Both the position numbers and the translations under genes were made by a program. Under the pieces are notes generated by a model. That model ran no database searches, was not told the origin of the DNA, and was given only the letters and a program-made list of their open reading frames with translations. A stretch of DNA of 34,541 bases from a virus, in IMG/VR virus record IMGVR_UViG_3300034980_000276, positions 1-34,541 of that record, one strand, 5' to 3'. This document shows positions 21,948 through 31,000 of the stretch, piece after piece. Within the stretch, counting starts at the first letter, position 1; each line of letters begins with the position of its first letter.

Positions 21948-23051
21948 ATGCCTTTTGCTGCGTGGGAAGCTGGCGGTTTACTGACCGCAGCTTCCGTCGT
22001 CAATGGAGAAACGCTGGGGACGGCCTCAGTAAGTGGCAACTCCGATATACAGGCGACATCAGTAGTAAACGCCGAGACTGTAGGTACGGCGACAGTCACG
22101 GCTGGTGCGGTAACAGCGCAGCCTGACTCAGTAGTAAATGGTGAAACCCTAGGTACGGCTTCTGTCTCTGCTAGTGCCTCGACCCAGCCCGATTCGGTCG
22201 TAAACAGTGAGACTTTAGGCACGGCGTCGGTTACGCCTGGTGCGGTAACGGCCGCGCCCGATTCGCTGATCAATAGCGAGACTCTAGGCACCGCAACAGT
22301 TACGGCTGGTGCGGTAACCGTCACTCCGGATTCGCTAGTAAATAGCGAAACCTTAGGGACGGCCACTGTAAACACCAGTGTTTCGACCCAGCCTAACTCG
22401 GTTGTAAACAGCGAGACGCTAGGCACAGCTTCGGTAGGTGCCAGCACTGCGACCCAGCCTGATTCGCTAGTCAACGGGGAAACCTTAGGGACAGCGACGG
22501 TAACGGCAGGCACTGTAACTGTCACGCCGAGTTCGCTGGTCAACAGCGAAACCCTGGGCACAGCCTCTGTCACTGCGGTGCAGACGCTGACGGCAACTCC
22601 TGTTGTAAACGCCGAGGTCTTAGGTACGGCGGCTGTCACTAGCAGCAGCACGGTAGAATCGAGCGCGGTTGTTAATAGCGAGACGCTAGGAACCGCGACA
22701 GTCGCGGCAGGCACGGTAACTGTTACAGCTAGCTCGCTGGTAAACAGCGAGACTCTAGGCACGGCTACTATAGTCACCGCGCAATCGGTGACGGCAACTT
22801 CGGTTGTTAATAGCGAGACTGTAGGTACGGCGGCAGTCACTTACGACGCAGGGGTGATTTGCTGGACACTTGGCGCGATGACCTTCTCAGGAATGACTTC
22901 AGGAACGATAAGTGTGTCAGAATTGGATGCGAGTTCGGTAATACTGACCGATTACGTCGCGGGCACGACTGAAAGGTCTGAGATGTCCAGCGGCGCTATG
23001 GCGTTGTCTGATATGACCGCAGGAGATATGATCTGTAATGGAAACTCATAA
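21948..23051 (+). CDS. Tandem-repeat (VVNSETLGTA) protein, likely fibre or surface
   Basis: The 367-aa protein is built from 13 copies of a 22-23-residue unit, between residues 16 and about 301. The unit has the consensus SVVNSETLGTA(S/T)V followed by a Thr/Val-rich half. Sequences of this kind can form beta-solenoid or stacked-strand rods in fibres and adhesins. The C-terminal segment differs (MTFSGMTSGTIS; MSSGAMALSDMTAGDM) and ends within the next gene. AAGGAG precedes the ATG by about 7 nt. Repeat-copy variation by recombination is plausible because the DNA repeats are about 66-69 bp. The assignment as a fibre is inferred. Confidence 0.7.
   Translation: MPFAAWEAGGLLTAASVVNGETLGTASVSGNSDIQATSVVNAETVGTATVTAGAVTAQPDSVVNGETLGTASVSASASTQPDSVVNSETLGTASVTPGAVTAAPDSLINSETLGTATVTAGAVTVTPDSLVNSETLGTATVNTSVSTQPNSVVNSETLGTASVGASTATQPDSLVNGETLGTATVTAGTVTVTPSSLVNSETLGTASVTAVQTLTATPVVNAEVLGTAAVTSSSTVESSAVVNSETLGTATVAAGTVTVTASSLVNSETLGTATIVTAQSVTATSVVNSETVGTAAVTYDAGVICWTLGAMTFSGMTSGTISVSELDASSVILTDYVAGTTERSEMSSGAMALSDMTAGDMICNGNS
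21993..22850 (+). repeat. 13 tandem coding repeats of 66-69 bp
   Basis: The repeats lie inside the gene 21948-23051. Each copy encodes a 22-23-residue unit with a strongly conserved first half (NSETLGTA) and a more variable second half. The copies differ mainly at synonymous sites and in the second half, so the array is old or under selection for protein sequence. Confidence 0.85.
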
Positions 23052-23391
23052 AGTCAAAGAGGCGTCAGCGGCGCAATACTCGGCCACCCTTGAGGATGAG
23101 GCGGGTGTAGCGATTGGCTCTGCTTCGATGACAACTTTAACATTAACGATTTTCGACGAGTCGTCGGACACAGCTATTGTAACCGATAGGGATGTTTTGA
23201 ACGCCAACGGTGGAACGCTGAGTAGCGCAGGGGCCTTTGTCTACCTGTTCACGGCTGCCGATAATGCGATCCAGGGAACCTCTTCCATTGAGCCGCACAT
23301 TGCGCTGTTCGAATGGACGTGGAGTTCTGGGACCAAGAGCGGCAACCACTCCGTCAAGCTACTTGTCGAGAATTTTAGGAAGGTGCCGTAA
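23038..23391 (+). CDS. Conserved phage structural-region protein
   Basis: The 117-aa protein overlaps the repeat gene by 14 nt. It has a beta-rich pattern (AAQYSATLEDEAGVAIGSAS, TLTLTIFDESSD, then the helix-strand AFVYLFTAADNAI, and HIALFEWTWSSGTKSG). Similar small proteins accompany siphophage head-tail genes. A virion component or assembly factor is likely; the precise role is unknown. Confidence 0.65.
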   Translation: METHKVKEASAAQYSATLEDEAGVAIGSASMTTLTLTIFDESSDTAIVTDRDVLNANGGTLSSAGAFVYLFTAADNAIQGTSSIEPHIALFEWTWSSGTKSGNHSVKLLVENFRKVP

Positions 23392-23969
23392 TGGTTGAAC
23401 TCTGTCAGTACAGCGATGTTTTGGATTACCCAGGCTTTGTTGACATGTCCCCCGAAAACATGGCGTGGATCGGCCGACTGATCAAGATGTTCTCCGGGCT
23501 GACCGAGACTCTGACCGGGCGCGACCTGGAAAAGAAAGCGCGGACGATACAGGTGTCGCTTGACTATGATACGTCGGCCATGCAGCTTAGAGCATACGGT
23601 CTTTCGACGTCGGCGATCACCTCGATCAACCAGGACAACGACAGGCTTTGGCCGTCGGGCAACGTGGTTGACTCGACTGATTACTACTTCGACACAGACA
23701 CAGGGATCGTCCACAAGGATTACGGGACCTGGCGTACAGGCCGGGGCGTTATCCGGGTGATCTACGACGCAGGCATGGCTACGACCACAGAGGACGTCCC
23801 TGAGGACCTTAGATCGGCCGCAGTGATGCAGGTAGCCTCTTGGTGGCAACATCGCGATGAGCTAGGTCTAGAGCGCCGTGAGTTCGGTTCCTCACAAGTG
23901 AGCGTCCAGAAATCAGACACGCTTCTTCCCCAGGTAAGGGAGATCATCGAATATTACTCGATACCATAA
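23391..23969 (+). CDS. Head-tail connector (gp6-like)
   Basis: The 192-aa protein resembles the HK97 gp6-type connector or DNA-packaging adaptor that docks on the portal. It has the typical N-terminal LCQYSDVLDYPGFVDMSPEN and a helix with IGRLIKMFSGLTE. A central beta insertion (DYYFDTDTGIVHKDYGTW) precedes the late helix DLRSAAVMQVASWWQHRDEL. It is longer than minimal gp6 because of that insertion. The gene starts in a 1-nt overlap with its neighbour. Confidence 0.72.
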   Translation: MVELCQYSDVLDYPGFVDMSPENMAWIGRLIKMFSGLTETLTGRDLEKKARTIQVSLDYDTSAMQLRAYGLSTSAITSINQDNDRLWPSGNVVDSTDYYFDTDTGIVHKDYGTWRTGRGVIRVIYDAGMATTTEDVPEDLRSAAVMQVASWWQHRDELGLERREFGSSQVSVQKSDTLLPQVREIIEYYSIP

Positions 23970-23972
23970 GCT

Positions 23973-24644
23973 ATGGCGATAGGCAAACGATTCTCGTTAA
24001 CCACTGACTTCGGCCTTGCGCTGAAATTCCTGCATAGGGTTGCCAGGGGCGACGAAGTCATGCGCCAATTCGAGCGCAATGTCAGAGCCATCATGGACGA
24101 CATCGCGGTCGAGGTCGAGGAAAGCCTTGACAATCCCTGGAAGAAGGGCTCGGCGGGCTTGGCTAGGCTCTATAAACGTAGTGGTAACCTTGCTGACAGC
24201 ATCCGAGTCGAGGTCGAGGGGCCGTCGACGGGCTTGCATGGTCAGGTAGCGGCAGAGATCAACTTCGGGGACCAGGGCTGGAAAGCCAACCTAATGGAAC
24301 TGGGCACCCGTAGCGCAGGCGGCATACTGGACGACATTACCCCAAAACAGAGTGACTTCCTCTGGATTCCCCAAGACGAGATCCTCGACGAGAGCGGATT
24401 TGCTACGTCGGCGCCGGGCGAGACGCCTACTGGGTTCACCTTCGCCAGGAAGCTGATCTTCGGACCCAACGCTGGCGGATTCTACGGCCGTCGACAGGGC
24501 TCTAGGGACTGGGTAAAACTTTGGCATTTAACAACGAGCGTGGCTATCCCACCGAGGCCCTTTTTGGCGCCAGCGGCGGAGAAGCTCAAAGGCTCGGCAC
24601 AAACAGCTATGGCGAGAGCAGTCCGCGTAGCAATCAAGCAATAG
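23973..24644 (+). CDS. HK97 gp10-like neck or tail-joining protein
   Basis: The 223-aa protein shows the gp10-family order: N-terminal helices (FERNVRAIMDDIAVEVEESL), then LYKRSGNLADSIRVEVEG. LMELGTRSAGGILDDITPKQ and FLWIPQDE follow, with the late IPPRPFLAPAAEKL. Such proteins join the head to the tail or complete the neck. It lies 3 nt after gp6 and before the tail terminator, matching the usual gene order. Confidence 0.75.
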   Translation: MAIGKRFSLTTDFGLALKFLHRVARGDEVMRQFERNVRAIMDDIAVEVEESLDNPWKKGSAGLARLYKRSGNLADSIRVEVEGPSTGLHGQVAAEINFGDQGWKANLMELGTRSAGGILDDITPKQSDFLWIPQDEILDESGFATSAPGETPTGFTFARKLIFGPNAGGFYGRRQGSRDWVKLWHLTTSVAIPPRPFLAPAAEKLKGSAQTAMARAVRVAIKQ

Positions 24645-24656
24645 GAGACGTGGAAC

Positions 24657-25130
24657 GTGGCTGATACAAGCATGAGAGATAAGATCGTGACCCAGGTGTT
24701 GGCTGACTTGGCCGGTATTACAGTTGCCGCCGGGTACAACCACACGGTTCGTCTTGTCGAAGAGCTTAGGGATGCCATGCCTTCCTCGCCGACGACGCCG
24801 TGCATCTACTTCATTGAGGGCATAGAGCGCGCAAGCGAGACAGGGGCCATTGGGTTCTCGTCCAAGAAGCTTAACTTCGGCATCACCTTCGTGGTGCGCG
24901 ACAACACTGAGCCTGGACAGACAGCCAGGAAGATGATCGAGGATGTGATCAAGGCAGTGAGCACGGAGTTCACCATTACGGACTCGGCCTCCAACGTCAT
25001 CCCGATCCAGACAGCCGAACAGAGCAACATGTACATCTTCGAGAAAAGAACCGGCCTGATTCACGCGGGCATTGAGTTCAACGCTACATACAAACACGCT
25101 CTAGGGGATTCGACGAAAGCAGAAGTGTGA
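24657..25130 (+). CDS. Tail terminator or completion protein (putative)
   Basis: The 157-aa protein starts at GTG 24657, with AGGAG about 11 nt upstream. It has a helical N-terminus (MRDKIVTQVLADLAGITV) and a beta core (PCIYFIEGIER; LNFGITFVVRDNTEPGQTAR). A helix KMIEDVIKAV and a late beta segment (HAGIEFNATYKHAL) follow. Size and location directly before the tail tube gene fit a U-type tail terminator. The match is by general pattern, so the name is tentative. Its stop overlaps the next gene as GTGA. Confidence 0.65.
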   Translation: MADTSMRDKIVTQVLADLAGITVAAGYNHTVRLVEELRDAMPSSPTTPCIYFIEGIERASETGAIGFSSKKLNFGITFVVRDNTEPGQTARKMIEDVIKAVSTEFTITDSASNVIPIQTAEQSNMYIFEKRTGLIHAGIEFNATYKHALGDSTKAEV

Positions 25131-26059
25131 AGGTTTTTATTCCAGACTTTTGGACGGAGCAGAAGTGGGGTGTTGCCCGTGGGTATTACCACATCTTCCT
25201 GGAGTTCTCCAAGGGCCTAACCAAGTTAGGCGCCACTATTACCCACGACCCAGAAGAGGACGTGGATATCGACCTATACATATGCCCGCCCGCTGTGTAC
25301 GAGCGCCGTCGATACGCTTCGGTCCTGTACACAATGTGGGAGAACGTACACATTGATCGCAACCACCTTGAGGGCTTTAAGGAAGCAACGCAAGTGGTCG
25401 TCCCTAGCCAGTTCTGCTTCGACCTCTTCCGACCTGAGAGTAAATGTGAGATGTCAATTGTCCCGCTAGGGATAGGCGAAGAGTTCACGTTCAAGAAAAG
25501 GAAGCCAAAGGGTAAGTTCCGTTGGCTGTTTGTTGGTTCTTCCAACTTCAGGAAAGGAACTGATGTAATCCACGATGTTTGGAAGCACTTGCTGAGTAAT
25601 CAAACCATGGAGTTGTACATAAAGACAACTGGTGACGAGACTATTGAGCAAGGGATTTTCCAGATGGACAGCAACGTTATCGTAGACACTCGTAGAGTCG
25701 ACCAATCTGACCTAGTCGACATCTACCACTCCGCTGATGCATTTCTGTTCCCAACTTCTGGAGAGGGCTTCGGCCTGACCCTGGCAGAGGCCATGTCTAC
25801 TGGCCTTCCGTGTATCTGTACTGAGTACAGTGGCCATTTAGATTTCACGGACAAAGACTCGGTGTATTACATTGGGTTGGATCATGGCGGAGAACGGTTG
25901 GCTGCCAATGCAGCAGATCTCGCAAGAGAGATGAAGCACTTGGTGACTGACTATAGAAAGGCTTTGCTGAAAGGCAGAAAAGCTTCTAGAGCCGTATCCC
26001 GGCTGACGTGGGATAGCTCGTGTAGGGGGGTCTACAAAGTTTTAAGAAACACATGCTAG
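25127..26059 (+). CDS. GT-B glycosyltransferase, family-4 type (copy 2)
   Basis: The 310-aa protein is a paralogue of the 14319 gene. It has a shorter N-terminal half (VFIPDFWTEQKWGVARGYY), then the same donor-domain pattern: FRWLFVGSSNFRKGTDVI, TSGEGFGLTLAEAMSTGLP with Glu213 and Glu221 as the E-x7-E pair, and CTEYSGHLDFTD. The two copies share many positions (for example RW at the domain entry, GEGFG, STGLP, SGH/TGH-x-DF). It begins at GTG in a GTGA overlap with the preceding gene and lies directly before the tail tube gene. A second sugar or a second acceptor, perhaps the tail, is a reasonable guess. Confidence 0.87.
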   Translation: MKVFIPDFWTEQKWGVARGYYHIFLEFSKGLTKLGATITHDPEEDVDIDLYICPPAVYERRRYASVLYTMWENVHIDRNHLEGFKEATQVVVPSQFCFDLFRPESKCEMSIVPLGIGEEFTFKKRKPKGKFRWLFVGSSNFRKGTDVIHDVWKHLLSNQTMELYIKTTGDETIEQGIFQMDSNVIVDTRRVDQSDLVDIYHSADAFLFPTSGEGFGLTLAEAMSTGLPCICTEYSGHLDFTDKDSVYYIGLDHGGERLAANAADLAREMKHLVTDYRKALLKGRKASRAVSRLTWDSSCRGVYKVLRNTC

Positions 26060-26071
26060 GAGGCATGACAA

Positions 26072-27061
26072 ATGGCTGAATCAAGATCTAGAATAGTAAA
26101 ATGCAGTGCGATCAAGGAAGACGTAAACGGCGACGGGAAAACTCCCGTTTGGGCCGACGACTCGTTCCTGCTCTACGACAACGGCTCGTTCGTTGACGTT
26201 GAGACGAATACGATTGATATCGTACCGCTGAAAGAAGCATACACACCTGTCAACAGTCTTATCGGACGACAGTTACAAAATTTCTCAGGAAAGAACTTCC
26301 TACAGGGCTCCGGCACAGCAGGAACCGCTCCTAACTACAAGGCGTTATTGACGGCTTGTGCTTTGAGCGAGACTGCCAGCGCTGGTTCGAGCGTCGAGTA
26401 CGCTCCGCAATCGAGCAGCCTCAACTCGTCTAACATCGTTTCCGAACTCGATGGAATCGATTACGAGATGAACGGCTCGATGGGCTCCTTCACCATGTCC
26501 GGCTCTGCCGCGCAGGGTGTGGAAATCAACTGGGATCTTAAGGGGCTCTATACGGCTCCTACGACCGCTGCTGCGAAATCCGGCTTTGCCGCTGGCGCCA
26601 ACCGTGCTGCAACTCTCAAGAGTGCTGCGCTGACCATTGGCACCTGGGACAAGGACGACACCGTGGGCCTCGTGTTCAAGAGTTTCTCTTTTGATCGCGG
26701 TGCGTCGGTAACGGAACGTTCGGACGCTAACTCGTCTGACGGTCTGAAAGGACTGACAATCGAAGGAACCTCGCCGACTCTTGAGTTGGTTGTTGAGGCA
26801 ACGACGATCTACAATCCTGGCACAGCGGCGATGGACCTTTACGCCCTTCTGAAGGCTGGCACAGCGCAGGCTGTAACCTTCGTGTTGGACTCCGGTACTT
26901 CTGGAAACGAAGTGCAGTTCTCTTTCCCTCTTTGGCAGATGACTAACATCGCTGTCTCGGACGGTGAGGGTGGAACCCGATCATGGACGATCAGTGGTAA
27001 GCCTACGCATACCACCGACGATGCCGACGACGGCAACGAGTTCCTGATCACGTACATTTAA
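26072..27061 (+). CDS. Major tail tube protein
   Basis: The 329-aa protein fits the major tail protein by position and composition: Ser/Thr/Ala-rich beta sequence without a signal peptide. Its N-terminal strand set includes FLLYDNGSFVDVETNTIDIV, and a central segment has GTAGTAPNYKALLTACALSE. A repetitive beta second half (VGLVFKSFSFDRGASV; LELVVEATTIYNPG; SFPLWQMTNIAVSDG) follows. A good AGGAGG precedes the ATG by 8 nt. It is followed by three consecutive RNA hairpins and a terminator, and then by the G/GT chaperone genes, as in lambda-like phages. Confidence 0.85.
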   Translation: MAESRSRIVKCSAIKEDVNGDGKTPVWADDSFLLYDNGSFVDVETNTIDIVPLKEAYTPVNSLIGRQLQNFSGKNFLQGSGTAGTAPNYKALLTACALSETASAGSSVEYAPQSSSLNSSNIVSELDGIDYEMNGSMGSFTMSGSAAQGVEINWDLKGLYTAPTTAAAKSGFAAGANRAATLKSAALTIGTWDKDDTVGLVFKSFSFDRGASVTERSDANSSDGLKGLTIEGTSPTLELVVEATTIYNPGTAAMDLYALLKAGTAQAVTFVLDSGTSGNEVQFSFPLWQMTNIAVSDGEGGTRSWTISGKPTHTTDDADDGNEFLITYI

Positions 27062-27098
27062 TCGCCATTGGCGATTAGCGAGCATGGGGCTCGCGATG

Positions 27099-27134
27099 CC
27101 CTGGGGGATGCCCACCACCATCCCCCAGGGTTTT
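27099..27134 (+). terminator. Strong hairpin terminator after the tail tube gene (third of three hairpins)
   Basis: A perfect 12-bp stem (27099-27110 with 27119-27130) and an 8-nt loop precede TTTTCTCTC. Two smaller hairpins lie just upstream: 27061-27066/27070-27075 (6 bp) and 27078-27083/27089-27094 (6 bp). The array could both terminate most transcripts and protect the tail-tube mRNA 3' end. Readthrough feeds the genes downstream. Confidence 0.75.
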
Positions 27135-27182
27135 CTCTCAAATCCTCAGACCGCGTGTGGTGGGGCGGTCTTAGAGGTAGAA

Positions 27183-27674
27183 ATGGCTAATACAACAGAA
27201 GTAGATACTGATCTTTTAGAAATTGGAACTGATCCCGAAGAGTGGATCGACATCGACACGATTAGCGGGCTTGAGATGCAGGTTCGTTATCTTTCCCCCG
27301 AAGTGATTCGTGGGTTGCGCAAGCGCGCTACATCGAAGGTTCGCAATAAGTCGACCCGGCAGATGGAAGATGTTGTCGACGACGACAAGCTGGCCAAAGC
27401 TATGGTGAAGCATGTGGTTCGGGATTGGCGTGGCATGACGGTGGAGAGACTGGAGCAGCTTGTTCCTCTTTCGGCAGCGTCGTCCGCAAAGATCAAGAAG
27501 CTCGGCAAGAAGGGACTCCCCTATTCGGAGGACTACCTTGAAGTCTTGCTCGACAACGCTTACGGCGGGCAGTTTCTGCAAACCGTAATCGAGATCTCCA
27601 TGGACCTTGGTGTGATGAAAGACATCGCACGCGAGCGTCTATCAAAAAACTCCGGCGGCTCGTCGGATACCTAA
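27183..27674 (+). CDS. Tail assembly chaperone G (short form)
   Basis: The 163-aa protein from ATG 27183 is the predicted lambda-G-like chaperone. It is acidic at the N-terminus (MANTTEVDTDLLEIGTDPEE) and helical later (RGLRKRATSKVRNKSTR; KAMVKHVVRDWRGMTVERLE; EDYLEVLLDNAYGGQFLQTV). It ends soon after a perfect slippery site (27644). An upstream ATG at 27084 lies inside the terminator hairpins and is not used here. G and its frameshifted GT form bind the tape measure and the tail tube during tail assembly. Confidence 0.8.
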   Translation: MANTTEVDTDLLEIGTDPEEWIDIDTISGLEMQVRYLSPEVIRGLRKRATSKVRNKSTRQMEDVVDDDKLAKAMVKHVVRDWRGMTVERLEQLVPLSAASSAKIKKLGKKGLPYSEDYLEVLLDNAYGGQFLQTVIEISMDLGVMKDIARERLSKNSGGSSDT

Positions 27675-28024
27675 GACGGGGCTACTGGCCCTCGTCCTGC
27701 GGTCAATGCGACGAGCTTAGAGAGCTAAACGGTGGAGTTGCCCCCTTCGCCCCCGATCCTTGTGAATTCTCTTGTATCTTCCAGAGCTTCGGACATGAAG
27801 CGATGACATGGTACAGTATTTTCAGGAAGGGGACGAAGGGGACAATCGATAAGGAACACGGACCAGTCCGGTGGGAGATAAACTTTTCCGCCGTCGAGTT
27901 TCTTTTCGATGCCTATGGTATAAATAACAGGAAAGAGGGCCTTGAGGTTCTCTACGAGATCATTGGGATCTACGACGACCCTGATATAACGGACGAAGAT
28001 ATATTGTATCCTGAGGAGGAATGA
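27183..28024 (+). CDS. Tail assembly chaperone GT (frameshift product)
   Basis: A -1 shift at 27650 joins the first 156 codons of G to a second frame that is open until 28022-28024, giving about 280 aa. The T part starts LRRLVGYLRRGYWPSSCGQC and has CxxC near its start. An acidic helical end follows (NRKEGLEVLYEIIGIYDD, then EDILYPEEE). The second frame has no proper start of its own apart from an internal ATG at 27803, and its stop overlaps the tape measure start. This is the classic arrangement: the longer GT is made at a low ratio and links the tape measure to the tube. Confidence 0.82.
27644..27650 (+). promoter_or_regulatory. -1 programmed frameshift site A_AAA_AAC
   Basis: In the G frame the codons are TC[A AAA AAC], exactly the X-XXY-YYZ form needed for a -1 slip. 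After slipping, reading resumes at C27650. GC-rich sequence starting 2 nt downstream could stimulate it. Confidence 0.85.
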
Positions 28025-31000
28025 TGGCTAGCATGGGAAGTGACATCGCTGCGCGCATTAGATTGGAAGCTAGTGCTGCGTCTAGTGTTACTAAAGTTAT
28101 CACATCTACCGAGCAACAATTCAAGTCGCTCGGCAAAACCGCCAAAGACACCAGCACCCAGATGGGCGCCCTCTCCGACAAGGAAGAGCGCGCTGCTAGG
28201 GCCACTAAGGACCTTGGCGAGGCAGCGACACACTCCGCAGAAAACATGCGGAAGATGTATCAGGAGTCCGACAATGCCACTGACGGTATTGCGCGGCTAG
28301 GTGCAGCTTCGTTCGCTGTTAACAATATTATCACTGGCCTAACTAAGGTCAGCGGCCGAATGGTCAACGTGATGAAGGACATCGTGTTGACGTCGTCAGT
28401 GTTCGAACAGAAAATGGCAAACGTCGGCACGCTAATGTCGTCGGACGTCACCCCCCGTGTAAAAGAACTCTCAGCCGCAGTAATTGAACTGTCTAAAGAG
28501 TTCGGTGTCGCAGCGGACCAGTTAGGTCTGGCAACCTACCAGGCCCTGTCCGCTGGCATCACGGACACGAGAGACGCGGTCGAAACACTCGAAGCCGCAA
28601 CAAAGTTATCCATCGGCGCACTCGGCACGATGGAAGAGTCAATGAAGATCCTCGCCGCGTCGACCAATGCGTTTGGTTTCGCCGCCGGGTCAACCACCGA
28701 AATTGCCAACGTGATGCAGTTGACTGTCCGACAGGGCGTCACGACCGTTGGACAATTATCACAAGCCTTTGGTGCAGTCGCATCCATCGCAGCCCAAGCC
28801 GGAATATCCCTCAGGGAAATGTCTGCTGCCACAGCAGCGTTAACAACCGCTGGTTTCGATACTGCAACTGCGCAACAAAACTTAAGACAAGCAATCGTTT
28901 CGGTCTTAGCACCAAACGCAAAAATGGTCGAACTGTTCAGACGCATTGGCGTCGAGAGCGGGCAGGCCCTTATCGCCACAAACGGCTTCGTCGGCGCGTT
29001 CGATAAATTGCGCGCTGCGGCTGGGGACTCCGGCTACTTAAAGGAAGCCATTGGGCGAGTGCAGGGCTTCTCGGCCGCAATGTCCTTAACCGGGCTGCAG
29101 GGCGACAAGTTCCGCGAGACGATGGCCTTGATGGCCACAGAGGTCGGTGCGCTTGACGATGCGGTCAAGACGGCTACGGATACGTTCGAGGTTGCTGCCA
29201 ACCAATTCCAGGCTGCGCAGGATTCCTTAAAGATCCGCGTGATGAAAGAAGCGAACGGCGCCATTATACTTGTCACCAAGGGGCTGACCTGGATGGTCAC
29301 TGCCATAGAGACGCTTATCGACAAGCTGGGGATTGTTGGCTCGTATATTACCGGCTTCGTGGGTGCCCTCGCGGTCGTTGTCGTTGGGCTCTTCGCTGCC
29401 ATCGCCGCTGTGGGTACCTTTGGCCTACAGCTTGCGCTACTGAACGTAGCCCTGGTGCAAAGCGGATTGAAGGCGTGGACCTTTAGTCGAGCGATTGTGG
29501 CATTAACCAACGTCATGGTAGTAAAGCCGGTGACGTTCTTGGCTAACTCGGTGCTGTTCCTGGGGAAAACGTTCCTCATGCTGATAAACCCAATGGCTTA
29601 TTACAGGGGGGCTATGTACCTGAACACGCTGGCGACTCTGGTGTTCGGCTCAAGCTTGGCCGTAGTGACTGCCTACTTCACCGTGTTCGTTGCCGCTGCT
29701 GTTGCGGGGGTTGCGTTGGTGTACGTGTTCGGCAAGGCCCTCTGGGACCTGGCCAAGAGCATGGGCGCTAGCTGGGAGGCGATGAAGAGCTTCTTCGGCG
29801 AGGTTAAGGACGGGCTAAATAGGATCATCCCCCACTTAGGGGACTTCATCTCCCTGGGCTGGTTAATGGACGGCGCGAAGTGGGGTTGGAGTTGGATCAA
29901 GGGGCTAGGCGAAGGATTCCTGGGCTTAGGTACGGCCACTATGGAAGCGGAGGAGGGGGTCGAGAGTTTCGAGGAGCGACTCAAAAGTCTGGGCGACGGT
30001 GCCATCTTCACAGAGTTGGCAGGCATGGCGACCAGCATCCGAGAGGCGATGGCCGGGACAGTTGCTGAGGACAACGGCGGGTTCATTCTCCCCGATAAGG
30101 CGATAGAGGGGATAGAGCAGTTCCGACTCGGAGTAGAGCGCGCAACGGAAGACCTGAACCACATGGCTGCTGGCGGTGACAGGAACACTGCGCTTAGGGC
30201 GCTGTTGAATTCACTCCGTGCCGCGAGTGAGCAGTTGGGCGAGAACATTAACGACGGCTCCAACGCCATGAACTACCTCAAAGAGGTATTAGAGGCCACC
30301 GAGAGGAAGTGGTTCGACCTTACCGTGACGCAACGGTCTGCCGCTGATGGTATATTCGAGACGGTGGAAGCGCAGAAGAAACTCCGCGACGAAGTCGAGA
30401 AATCCCATGCGTTAGAAACGGGGCTATACAAAGCAAGGGCCGACGCAGGGAAGACCGTGTTCGACCTCGCGCTAAAGCAAGCCCAGATCGACGGAACGAT
30501 TTACGCGAACCAGGAAAAACTCGCTGCTCTTGCTACTGATGCTGACGCTCGCGCAAGAATAAGTCTTGAACACAAGATCGAGATGCAGAAGAAGATAGTG
30601 GCTGGGGCAAGGGCGCACTACGAAGAAGAGTCAAGGACTGTGCAGACTGCATTAGCCGTGCAGGACATGTTGCTTGCGAAGCTAGCTATGAGGAACGAGT
30701 TCACCCTCAAGTGGGAGAAGGCTCTAAAGGGCGCAAAGACGGAAGCCCAACAAATTGCGGATACCTTCAAGAAGATAGAAAAAGCCCAATCCTTCGACCA
30801 AGCGGCTGCTGACTCAATGGCGGAGCTAGCGCAGCAAAGGGTTGCGACATCAGAAGCCTTGGAAGAGGGCCTCGTCAAGCAGAACATGCTGAAGAAGGCG
30901 GCCCTGCAGGCGGACCTGGACGCCCTCGAAGTGGCCTCACGGACAGCACAGGAGAAACTGAGGGGCCTGGATAATACCGAGGAAGGCTTGCGGGCTCAGG

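Noticed and set aside
21923-22840. 305-codon open frame on the minus strand
   Set aside because: It is an artefact of the tandem repeats of the + strand gene 21948-23051; it has no ribosome-binding site and its codons mirror the repeat.
21993-22850. CRISPR-like repeat array
   Set aside because: The repeats are in frame, 66-69 bp long, coding and not separated by unique spacers.
27084-27182. Upstream start for the G chaperone
   Set aside because: The ATG at 27084 lies in the terminator hairpins; ATG 27183 gives a protein of normal size.
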